A stretch of 7,184 nucleotides of DNA from an uncultured Caryophanales bacterium (lineage in GTDB: Bacteria > Bacillota_I > Bacilli_A > RF39 > UBA660), in the NCBI GenBank assembly GCA_937897245.1, contig CALCBO010000132.1, forward strand, positions 1-7,184, in the 5' to 3' direction. Of this stretch, positions 1-5,403 are shown piece after piece; within the stretch, counting starts at the first letter, position 1; every line of letters begins with the position of its first letter. The position numbers were made by a program, and so were the translations under genes. Below the pieces are notes generated by a model that was given only the letters and a program-made list of their open reading frames with translations, did not search any database and was not told the DNA's origin.

Positions 1-1
1 A

Positions 2-577
2 GGAACAGACCAAACAATAGAATTAACCTTTGGAGTAGAATATGTTCAAAAAGATAGTAATGGAACTCCAGTACCACATGATAGTGGTATATATACAGTA
101 AATTCATTTATTGGAGAAGGCTCTGTTTATTTAGGGCAAGCATTACCTAATACAATAACAACCTACCAAACTCCAGAACTTGCTATGGCAGCATATTATA
201 ATGGACCCATTTTTTTAAAACATACTATAGAAAACGATATAGTAACCAAAAGCTATGTTGGATTTGTTGTAACGGCTGAAATGGCGGAGAATAATCCAGG
301 AATGACTGCCGGAATATACTATTTAAGAGGTGGAGTTGACGAATCATCATCTTCAGAAAAGCCAATTTATGAAGCTAATAAAGCAACATTACTAAGTGCT
401 TTTGGCAGTTCATATTTTTATGATTATACAAATCCAGACTCTACCTATTCAGCCGGTATTGTTTCTGGCTTGAATGCTGCTGTGTATCCAAATGGTTTCA
501 TGACTGTGGATAATAGTGGTAGCTCTCGCTGTGATGTCACAGATGGTGGGGAATCTTACTGCTATCGTATACCATAA
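2..577 (+). CDS. C-terminal part of an exported/surface-type protein (5' end outside window)
   Basis: The reading frame is open from base 2 to a TAA at 575-577, giving the last 191 residues; the ATG at 185 is internal, because the frame continues upstream without a stop and no ribosome site precedes it. I do not recognise a named domain. The sequence is rich in Ser, Gly, Thr, Asn and Tyr with little charge clustering, as in extracellular beta-rich proteins. It carries a recognisable run (PGMTAGIYYLRGG) near the middle and a Ser cluster after it. The last 35 or so residues hold the only two cysteines, in C-DVTDGGESY-C, close to the end, and could form a small disulfide loop. No LPXTG motif or C-terminal membrane anchor is present, so attachment by an N-terminal helix (pilin-like) or free secretion are both possible. 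GC is about 35-43% in counted lines against about 25-28% downstream, with GTG, GTC, CGC, TGC and GGC codons that neighbours avoid. This suggests transfer, recombination or different selection. Function unknown. Confidence 0.75.
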   Translation, partial: GTDQTIELTFGVEYVQKDSNGTPVPHDSGIYTVNSFIGEGSVYLGQALPNTITTYQTPELAMAAYYNGPIFLKHTIENDIVTKSYVGFVVTAEMAENNPGMTAGIYYLRGGVDESSSSEKPIYEANKATLLSAFGSSYFYDYTNPDSTYSAGIVSGLNAAVYPNGFMTVDNSGSSRCDVTDGGESYCYRIP

Positions 578-607
578 TCTAAAAAAAATACATAATCATC
601 TCATAAA

Positions 608-636
608 AGTTCCACTAAAATGGAACTCTTTCTTTA
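608..636 (+). terminator. intrinsic terminator after the surface-protein gene
   Basis: AGTTCCA (608-614) pairs with TGGAACT (621-627) around a six-base CTAAAA loop and is followed by a pyrimidine-rich CTTTCTTT tail. The seven-base-pair stem with an interrupted U-tract lies 30 bases after the TAA stop, so it separates this gene from the ygjP operon. The tail is imperfect, so termination may be partial. Confidence 0.75.
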
Positions 637-646
637 TACTTTACTA

Positions 647-675
647 TTTCCATATTCTCTCTTTTATTGTACAAT
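647..675 (+). promoter_or_regulatory. candidate sigma-A promoter of the ygjP-spoU-rimM-trmD operon
   Basis: TTTCCA (647-652, four of six -35 positions) and TACAAT (670-675, five of six -10 positions) are 17 bases apart. They lie directly after the terminator and just before the first gene. The predicted start point near 682 would fall on the Shine-Dalgarno sequence, giving a very short leader. It is a prediction from position and motif only. Confidence 0.5.
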
Positions 676-681
676 ATAGTT

Positions 682-687
682 GGTGAT
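682..687 (+). promoter_or_regulatory. ribosome binding site deciding the ygjP-like start
   Basis: GGTGAT matches the 3' part of the full Shine-Dalgarno sequence (GGAGGTGAT). It is followed after seven bases by ATG at 695. The in-frame TTG at 680 and ATG at 686 overlap this site and so cannot be initiated by it, which is why the start at 695 is preferred. Confidence 0.6.
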
Positions 688-694
688 GCATACT

Positions 695-1333
695 ATGACA
701 TTTACTTATAATAATAAAGAATACCCTGTAGTAATTCAAAAGAAAAGAGGCCAAAAGAATACTTATATCAGAGTAAAAAAAGATTTAAAAGTAACTGTTA
801 CTACTACAATCTTTACCTCAACTCGTTCTATTGAAAAACTAATTCGTGATAATTATGATAGAATCTGTAAAATGATTGATTTTCAAGAAACTAAGATAAA
901 AAATAATACAGGTTTTTATTACTTAGGTAAAAAATATGTCGCAATACATTGTGATATAAATAAAATAGATTTTCAAGGAGATGTAGTTTATCTACCCTAT
1001 GAATTTGATATTGATAAATGGTATAAGAAACAAGCAAAAACATTATTCTTAGATAGATTAAATGAAAACTATAATAAATTTACTAAAAAAATACCATATC
1101 CAAAATTAAGAATTAGAAAAATGACTAGTAGATGGGGAGTATGTAATATTAGAACTCATATTATTACTCTAAACCTAGAATTAATTAAAAGGGATATTTC
1201 ATATCTTGATTATGTAATAATTCATGAAATGAGTCATTTAATACATGGTGATCATTCCCAAAAATTTTGGAAATTAGTTGAAGATAATATGCCAACTTAT
1301 AAAAAATATCGTGAAGAAATGAAGGCGTTTTAA
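695..1333 (+). CDS. YgjP-like (DUF45) zinc metallohydrolase, 212 residues
   Basis: This is a YgjP/DUF45-type protein of the SprT/M48-like zincin group. The metal-site helix is HEMSH at residues 177-181 with the third ligand expected at His187 in the HSQKFW segment, the usual HExxH-x5-H-S-x2-FW arrangement; Glu178 would be the catalytic base. Upstream, MTSRWGVC (143-150) matches the conserved SRWGSC signature, and a basic N-terminal beta region (QKKRGQKN, IRVKKDL) is typical. About 212 residues is near the family size. E. coli YgjP has been reported to act on UTP, but the cellular role of the family is poorly settled, so substrate is not assigned. There is no signal peptide, so it is cytoplasmic. 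It is first in the operon, and its TAA overlaps the ATG of the next gene by one base (TAATG), indicating translational coupling. The start was set at ATG 695 by the GGTGAT site. Confidence 0.85.
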   Translation: MTFTYNNKEYPVVIQKKRGQKNTYIRVKKDLKVTVTTTIFTSTRSIEKLIRDNYDRICKMIDFQETKIKNNTGFYYLGKKYVAIHCDINKIDFQGDVVYLPYEFDIDKWYKKQAKTLFLDRLNENYNKFTKKIPYPKLRIRKMTSRWGVCNIRTHIITLNLELIKRDISYLDYVIIHEMSHLIHGDHSQKFWKLVEDNMPTYKKYREEMKAF

Positions 1334-2082
1334 TGATAATTACTAGTTTAGAAAATGATAAAATAAAAAATACTATAAAATTACAAAGAAAAAAGTATCG
1401 AGATAAAACTAATTTATATATTGTAGAAACAGAACATTTAGTAGAAGAAGCATTTAAATATGGAGTTTTACAAGAAATAATAACTTTAGAAGATAATAAT
1501 ATTTCTTATGATGTTCCTATAACTTATGTAACTAAAGATATTATGAAAAAACTATCTACTACTAATACTCCAACTAATATAATTGGTATTTGTAAAAAGA
1601 AAGATAATAAAGAAATAATAGGAAATAGAATACTATTATTAGATGAAATACAAGATCCTGGTAATTTAGGTACAATCATCAGAAGTGCTGTAGCTTTTAA
1701 TATTAATACTATTATTTTATCTGAAAATACTGTAGATTTATACAATCCTAAAGTATTACGTTCAACAGAAGGTATGTATACTCATATTAATATTATAAAG
1801 TTAGATGCTAAAACAGCAATAGAATCTATGAAAGAATTAGGTTATACTATTTATTCTACTAATGTTGTTAATGGTAAAAATATTAAGAAAATAAAAAATA
1901 TTCCTAATAAAAACTGTTTAATAGTTGGCAATGAAGGAAATGGTGTAAAATCTGATATCCAAGCATTATGTGATGATAATTTCTATATTCCTATGTTCAA
2001 TAATGTAGAAAGTCTAAATGTTGCTATTGCTACAAGTATTTTATTATATGAATTAGCTAATGGTGGTGATATAAATGGATAA
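1333..2082 (+). CDS. SpoU/TrmH-family RNA 2'-O-methyltransferase, 249 residues
   Basis: This is a SPOUT-class, S-adenosylmethionine-dependent ribose methyltransferase, most likely acting on 23S rRNA. The N-terminal 90 residues look like the SpoU substrate-binding domain (IVETEHLVEEAF, then TNIIGI before the linker). The knotted catalytic domain starts near residue 99 and shows all three family motifs: motif 1 PGNLGTIIRSA (109-119, with Asn111 and Arg117), motif 2 IVGNEGNGV (197-205), and motif 3 ESLNVAIATSILLYE (226-240), which form the knot and cofactor site. The length is normal for the TrmH/RlmB/TsnR-like group. The target nucleotide cannot be told from sequence, because RlmB, YsgA-type and resistance (TsnR) members share these motifs. 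The start codon overlaps the stop of the preceding gene, and its last eight bases overlap rimM, so all three are probably co-translated. In many Firmicutes a similar gene lies upstream of pheS instead, so this location is less usual. Confidence 0.9.
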   Translation: MIITSLENDKIKNTIKLQRKKYRDKTNLYIVETEHLVEEAFKYGVLQEIITLEDNNISYDVPITYVTKDIMKKLSTTNTPTNIIGICKKKDNKEIIGNRILLLDEIQDPGNLGTIIRSAVAFNINTIILSENTVDLYNPKVLRSTEGMYTHINIIKLDAKTAIESMKELGYTIYSTNVVNGKNIKKIKNIPNKNCLIVGNEGNGVKSDIQALCDDNFYIPMFNNVESLNVAIATSILLYELANGGDING

Positions 2083-2560
2083 TATCTATATAGGTAAAAT
2101 AACTTCAACTCATGGTATAAAAGGAGAATTAAGAATAATTAGTGATTTTCCTTTTAAAGAAAAAGTATTTATTCCAAATAATACACTAATAATAAATAAT
2201 CAAGAATACATAATAAGAACATATCGTAAACATAAAAAGTATGATATGGTTACTCTTAATAATTATAATAATATAAATGAAGTATTATTCTTACTAAAAC
2301 AAAAAGTATATTTTAAAAAAAATGATTTAAAACTAAGTGATAATGAAGTATTAGATGAAGAATTAATATACTATGAAGTCTTGACAAATGATGGAAAAAA
2401 AGGAATAATAAAGGAAATTTTTCTAGCTAGTGAAACAAATAAAATACTTAGAATTCAATTAGATAAAGAATATTTAATTCCTATGAATTCACCTATGTTA
2501 GAAAAAATAGATAAAAATAATAAAACAATTATTATTAAATTAATTGATGGAATGAAATAG
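2075..2560 (+). CDS. rimM: ribosome maturation factor RimM
   Basis: RimM binds ribosomal protein S19 and assists folding of the 16S rRNA 3' domain during 30S assembly. The N-terminal RimM barrel begins with [16 protein letters not shown] (residues 6-21), the family signature. The C-terminal PRC-barrel follows from about residue 95, with [17 protein letters not shown] and the closing [12 protein letters not shown] then IIIKLIDGM (about 135-160), which parallels the usual LIP...VD...I.V.L..GL ending. The 161-residue length is typical or slightly short. GGTGGTGAT at 2062-2070, inside the end of the preceding gene, serves as Shine-Dalgarno, and the start overlaps that gene by eight bases. trmD follows after eight bases, the usual rimM-trmD pairing. 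The rpsP and KH-protein genes that commonly precede rimM are not here. Confidence 0.93.
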   Translation: MDNIYIGKITSTHGIKGELRIISDFPFKEKVFIPNNTLIINNQEYIIRTYRKHKKYDMVTLNNYNNINEVLFLLKQKVYFKKNDLKLSDNEVLDEELIYYEVLTNDGKKGIIKEIFLASETNKILRIQLDKEYLIPMNSPMLEKIDKNNKTIIIKLIDGMK

Positions 2561-2568
2561 GTGGTAAT

Positions 2569-3234
2569 ATGAAAATTGATATTTTAACATTATTTCCTGA
2601 TATGTTTACTGGAGTCTTTGAAGAATCTATCATAAAAAGAGCTATAGAAGATAATAAAGTAGAAATAGAAATACATAATTTTAGAGATTATACTAAAGAC
2701 CCCCATCATAAAGTAGATGATACTCCATATGGAGGAGGGGCAGGAATGGTCTTAACTCCTCAACCTATATTTGATTGTGTAAAAGCTCTACGTAAATCAA
2801 ATTCAAAAGTAATCTTACTAACACCATCTGGAAAAGTCTATAAACAAAAAATAGCTTATGAATTAAGAGAAGAAGAACACTTAATAATTATTTGTGGTCA
2901 TTATGAAGGCTTTGATGAAAGAATAAAAACAATCTGTGATATAGAATTAAGTATAGGAGATTATGTACTAACAGGAGGAGAAATACCAGCTATGGTTTTA
3001 GTAGATTCAATAGTTAGACTATTACCAGGAGTAATAAATGAAGAAAGTCATTTAGAAGACTCATTTAATAATCAACTATTAGATTATCCAACTTATACAA
3101 AGCCTAGAGAATACGAAGGACTAAAAGTACCAGATGTATTATTATCAGGAGATCATCAAAAAATAGCAGAATATCGTAATCAAGAAAGAATTAAACTAAC
3201 AAAAAAGAATAGACCAGATTTATTAGAAAAGTAG
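2569..3234 (+). CDS. trmD: tRNA (guanine-N1)-methyltransferase TrmD
   Basis: TrmD methylates N1 of G37 next to the anticodon using S-adenosylmethionine, preventing +1 frameshifting. The SPOUT-fold N-terminal domain starts [13 protein letters not shown]. It shows the glycine-rich PYGGGAGMV (53-61) and the cofactor-binding trefoil-knot segments LTPSG (84-88), [11 protein letters not shown] (109-119) and [10 protein letters not shown] (129-138). Arg150 before LLPGV and Asp164 in EDSF correspond to the catalytic Arg and Asp of characterised TrmD. The C-terminal tRNA-binding part has LDYPTYTKP and [10 protein letters not shown]. At 221 residues it is a little shorter than the 240-250 common elsewhere, with a trimmed C-terminus. 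It is essential in most bacteria. The AGGTGGTAAT site directly before the ATG partly overlaps the rimM stop, and the next gene starts eight bases after this one ends. Confidence 0.97.
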   Translation: MKIDILTLFPDMFTGVFEESIIKRAIEDNKVEIEIHNFRDYTKDPHHKVDDTPYGGGAGMVLTPQPIFDCVKALRKSNSKVILLTPSGKVYKQKIAYELREEEHLIIICGHYEGFDERIKTICDIELSIGDYVLTGGEIPAMVLVDSIVRLLPGVINEESHLEDSFNNQLLDYPTYTKPREYEGLKVPDVLLSGDHQKIAEYRNQERIKLTKKNRPDLLEK

Positions 3235-3242
3235 GTGTTAGC

Positions 3243-3692
3243 ATGTATTACATATTAACTAATAAAGATTTAAGTGATTTATTAATATCTGATAATACAA
3301 GATTATTAGATATTGAAGGTTTTTCTATGGAATCAAGAAAAAAATCATTCCTAATAAAAGGTTCTTCTGTTACTAAAATAAAAGTTATAAATAAAGAAAT
3401 GGCTAATTCCATAGTAAGCAAAAAAGTATTTAAAAAATATGAAAGATTAATTAATAAACTTACTGAATTATTAATAGATGATGATGATAGTGGAGATAGT
3501 TGTCGTGAAGCCCTAAATCAAATAGAAAAATTCCGTCTAGAAATAAAAATTAAATATCGTCATTTTTTAAAGAAAAAAGAATTAGAAAAAATGTCAAAAC
3601 AATTAGTTTTATTACAAAAAGAAGCTAATCGAAAACTAATAGAAATTCATAATAGTTATATGGAATATAATAGGTCTAGTAATCATAAATAA
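3243..3692 (+). CDS. unrecognised 149-residue helical protein co-transcribed with trmD
   Basis: I do not recognise a named family. The protein has no signal peptide or membrane segment. Residues 1-60 look mixed alpha/beta (an MYYILTNKDLSDLL start, then RKKSFLIKGSSVTKIKVIN). Residues 60-78 are helical. An acidic break DDDDSGD (79-85) leads into a long, strongly basic helix from about 86 to 143 (REALNQIEKF, KYRHFLKKKELEKMSKQL) whose spaced Leu/Ile/Met could form a coiled coil or bind a helical partner. Its basic, helical nature would suit nucleic-acid or ribosome binding, but that is only inference. An AGGTG ribosome site overlapping the trmD TAG supports ATG 3243. It is last in the operon, just before an intrinsic terminator. 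Its tight spacing to trmD indicates a role, or at least expression, tied to translation. Confidence 0.8.
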   Translation: MYYILTNKDLSDLLISDNTRLLDIEGFSMESRKKSFLIKGSSVTKIKVINKEMANSIVSKKVFKKYERLINKLTELLIDDDDSGDSCREALNQIEKFRLEIKIKYRHFLKKKELEKMSKQLVLLQKEANRKLIEIHNSYMEYNRSSNHK

Positions 3693-3696
3693 TAAT

Positions 3697-3725
3697 AAAA
3701 AGAAATAATAGTGATTTCTTTTTTT
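3697..3725 (+). terminator. AT-rich intrinsic terminator ending the trmD operon
   Basis: AAAAAGAAAT (3697-3706) pairs with ATTTCTTTTT (3714-3723) around a seven-base AATAGTG loop and runs into a T-tract. Only one GC pair is present, so the stem is weak for a terminator, but its placement four bases after the last stop codon and the U-run support the call. Confidence 0.6.
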
Positions 3726-3744
3726 GTTTTATGTCAAAAAAATG

Positions 3745-3762
3745 TTTTTTTTATAAAAAAAA
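3745..3762 (+). repeat. perfect 18-base T8-AT-A8 palindrome
   Basis: Eight T, then AT, then eight A form a perfect self-complementary sequence immediately upstream of the extended -10 at 3765-3773. Rigid A-tracts of this kind bend DNA and can act as UP-like elements. Both homopolymers are long enough for replication slippage. No function is shown. Confidence 0.6.
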
Positions 3763-3773
3763 TGTGCTATACT
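3745..3773 (+). promoter_or_regulatory. candidate extended -10 promoter for the two-pass membrane protein gene
   Basis: TGCTATACT (3765-3773) is an extended -10 element (TGn plus TATACT). The -35 position 17 bases upstream (3745-3750) is only TTTTTT, tolerable when an extended -10 is present. A second possible -10, TATAAT at 3784-3789, has no recognisable -35. The transcript would start near 3780 with about 50 bases of leader. Confidence 0.5.
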
Positions 3774-3794
3774 GAAAATGTATTATAATGTGTA

Positions 3795-3807
3795 GGTCAA
3801 CACGACC
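3795..3807 (+). promoter_or_regulatory. small inverted repeat, possible operator or leader hairpin
   Basis: GGTC-AACAC-GACC is a perfect four-base inverted repeat with a five-base centre. It is conspicuously GC-rich in a very AT-rich intergenic stretch and lies about 15-20 bases downstream of the predicted start point. It is not followed by a T-run on either strand, so it is not a terminator. It could be a repressor site or an mRNA hairpin; the short arms make chance possible. Confidence 0.25.
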
Positions 3808-3830
3808 CATAAGAATAAAAAGAAGTAATA

Positions 3831-5099
3831 ATGGATGGTGAAAAATTCGTGGGAGTAAAGAATCAAAAGGGAAAGAAAAAAAGATTTAATTTGGTTGAAG
3901 TAGAAGAATTTGATAATTCTGATACAACAGAAGAAGAATTCTTAAATCAAAACAAAGAAGAACAAATAGAAGAAAAAGAAATAACTAAAGAAGAAAATCA
4001 AAAAATAGAGGAACCAAAAGATAAAATAGATTTTTCAGAAATAAAAGAAGATGTTAAAGATACTGATAAAACTAAATATGAGAAAAAAATGTCAAATAGA
4101 CCTCATATAAGTTTTGAAGTTAGAGTAGTAATTATAATAATCTTTATTATAGCTTTCTTTGCTACAGCTTGTTATATGATTTTAGAAGCAATAAACTTTG
4201 GAGAAAAAGCTAGAGTTGATTATCAAGAAAGAAGTAATGCTAAATATCAAGTATGTGCCAAAGAAGAATTAAATAGAGCTTGCTTTGGAGAAGGCTTAGA
4301 ATATAATTCTGCATTAATTGATAATGTTAATGTAAATTTTGATTATCAAGTAGACTTTTCTACAGATATTTCTTATGATTTATCTTATTATGTAGTTGCT
4401 AATGTAAAAGTAGTAGATGCTAATTCTAATTTAATATATAATACAGAAGAAACTATTCTTGATAAAAAAACACTAAAAGAAACTAGTAATCAAATTAATA
4501 TTGATGAAGAATTAACTATAGATTATGATAATTATAATCAATCTGTAAGATTATATACAAGAGATACACCAACTGCTAAAGCTTCAGTAACACTAAAATT
4601 AATGATTGTAGATCCTAAAGAAGAAAGAAAAGTAACTACAGTAGATATTCCACTTCAAGAAGAAGTATTTACAATCAATGTTAATGGAACTAATAATAGT
4701 GATTATGTTGAAATAAGTAATAATGAATGGAATAATTATAATAGTATTTGTGCAGGAATAGCTTCAGTTTTAATTATTATTTCTTTAGCGCTAGTTTATT
4801 ATGTTACTCGTTTAATATTAAAAGTAACTAATCATCGTAGTGAATATCAAGCAGTATTAACTGATATACTTCGTGAATATGATAGATTAATAGTAATAGC
4901 TAGAGATGGTTATGAATCTAATATTTCAAAAGAAATAAATGAAGTAGAAACTTTTGAAGAATTATTAGATGCTCGTGATACTCTAGAGAAACCTATTATT
5001 TTCTCAAAAATAAATGATGTAAAGAGTGAATTTATTGTAGAAGATGAAGAAAAATTATATAAATACATATTAAAAGAAGCTGATGTATTGGAGGGATAA
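3831..5099 (+). CDS. two-pass membrane protein resembling DUF5305
   Basis: The 422-residue protein has a cytoplasmic N-tail (1-96) that is basic for 20 residues and then very rich in Glu/Asp/Lys (about 22-85) and probably disordered. A first membrane helix follows (about 97-118), then an extracellular domain (119-305), a second helix (306-330) and a cytoplasmic C-domain (331-422). The outer domain looks beta-rich, with alternating Tyr/Val strands (SYDLSYYVVANVKVVDA) and a close Cys pair, C142 and C151, that could form a disulfide. It ends in VDIPLQEEVFTI just before the second helix. The C-domain has YDRLIVIARDG, then VETFEELLDARDTLEKPI and a short EEKLYKYIL ending. This order (helix, beta domain, helix, YD-x-IV, xSLEDL-like segment) is what I know from DUF5305 proteins, which have no settled function. 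The assignment rests on recalled pattern, not a search. The Shine-Dalgarno is weak (AGAAG, 3821-3825); no better start is visible. Confidence 0.8.
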   Translation: MDGEKFVGVKNQKGKKKRFNLVEVEEFDNSDTTEEEFLNQNKEEQIEEKEITKEENQKIEEPKDKIDFSEIKEDVKDTDKTKYEKKMSNRPHISFEVRVVIIIIFIIAFFATACYMILEAINFGEKARVDYQERSNAKYQVCAKEELNRACFGEGLEYNSALIDNVNVNFDYQVDFSTDISYDLSYYVVANVKVVDANSNLIYNTEETILDKKTLKETSNQINIDEELTIDYDNYNQSVRLYTRDTPTAKASVTLKLMIVDPKEERKVTTVDIPLQEEVFTINVNGTNNSDYVEISNNEWNNYNSICAGIASVLIIISLALVYYVTRLILKVTNHRSEYQAVLTDILREYDRLIVIARDGYESNISKEINEVETFEELLDARDTLEKPIIFSKINDVKSEFIVEDEEKLYKYILKEADVLEG

Positions 5100-5106
5100 A
5101 TATTAT

Positions 5107-5250
5107 ATGAGTAGTACTAATACCAAAAACATTACTTTACTTATATTACTAGTACTGGTAGTAACTACTACTTTTATTGCGTCAATTATTATCCATAATT
5201 TTAATAATCCAATCTATAATGATATTAAAGAGATAAAAGATAATGAATAG
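5107..5250 (+). CDS. 47-residue single-pass membrane peptide
   Basis: A complete small frame starts at ATG 5107, seven bases after the preceding TAA, with GGAGGG at 5090-5095 as a strong Shine-Dalgarno 11 bases upstream. It encodes a polar nine-residue start (MSSTNTKNI), a hydrophobic helix (about residues 9-29) and a charged C-tail (DIKEIKDNE). No Lys/Arg cluster precedes the helix beyond Lys7, while the tail contains acidic and basic residues, so orientation is unclear. It ends at TAG just where the terminator stem begins, so it shares a transcript with the two-pass protein. I do not recognise a family. A partner or regulator of the upstream membrane protein, or a short membrane peptide of independent use, are both possible. 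Confidence 0.65.
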   Translation: MSSTNTKNITLLILLVLVVTTTFIASIIIHNFNNPIYNDIKEIKDNE

Positions 5251-5275
5251 GGAAGCTTAATACTTCCCTTTTTTT
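5249..5275 (+). terminator. intrinsic terminator after the membrane-protein pair
   Basis: AGGGAAG (5249-5255) pairs with CTTCCCT (5263-5269) around a CTTAATA loop and is followed by a run of T to 5275. The stem starts inside the TAG stop of the 47-residue frame. This is a well-formed terminator isolating rplS from upstream transcription. Confidence 0.9.
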
Positions 5276-5285
5276 CAACATTTAG

Positions 5286-5313
5286 TTGCAATTTCTAAAA
5301 AATATGATATAAT
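5286..5313 (+). promoter_or_regulatory. strong extended -10 promoter for rplS
   Basis: TTGCAA (5286-5291) and a perfect TATAAT (5308-5313) are 16 bases apart, and TG at 5305-5306 makes a TGnTATAAT extended -10. The start point would be near 5320. It is the best promoter in the window, fitting a ribosomal protein gene. Confidence 0.85.
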
Positions 5314-5319
5314 TAAAAA

Positions 5320-5403
5320 CGTCTAGTGAAGTGATCCGCTGACTATTATTAAATGTAGATTATGATCATTTTGAAAAATTATATACAGAGAGGAGACTTA
5401 GAA
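5320..5403 (+). promoter_or_regulatory. candidate L19 (rplS) leader, autoregulatory 5' UTR
   Basis: About 84 untranslated bases separate the predicted start point from rplS, where Firmicutes often carry an L19 leader. Two foldings exclude each other. A local hairpin pairs TAGT (5324-5327) with ACTA (5342-5345) and AGTG (5330-5333) with CGCT (5337-5340). A longer helix of up to ten pairs, with three G-U, joins 5327-5336 to 5364-5373 (core GTGATC with GATCAT). In addition GTCT (5321-5324) can pair with AGAC (5394-5397), which overlaps the AGGAG ribosome site. Such alternatives fit feedback by a ribosomal protein. The match to the described L19 leader family was not tested. Confidence 0.55.

Noticed and set aside
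185..577. Separate 130-residue gene starting at ATG 185
   Set aside because: The same frame is open back to base 2 and no ribosome site precedes 185, so it is the interior of a longer gene.
680..694. Upstream TTG/GTG/ATG starts for the YgjP-like gene
   Set aside because: They overlap the GGTGAT ribosome site that serves ATG 695.
1524..1745. Reverse-strand frame opposite the SpoU gene
   Set aside because: It lies wholly inside a well-supported gene, has no ribosome site or known motif, and reflects AT-rich antisense hydrophobic bias.
2713..3110. Unusual TrmD with a damaged active site
   Set aside because: PTYTKP replaces the more common PHYTRP, but the position varies in the family and Arg150, Asp164 and all knot motifs are intact.
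3831..5099. Repetitive Glu/Lys N-tail as a tandem repeat
   Set aside because: The acidic stretch at residues 22-85 is compositionally biased but has no regular repeat unit; a disordered tail explains it.
5362..5403. N-terminal extension of L19 from ATG 5362
   Set aside because: It has no ribosome site, lies in the structured leader, and would exceed the normal L19 start, whereas ATG 5404 has AGGAG at ideal spacing.
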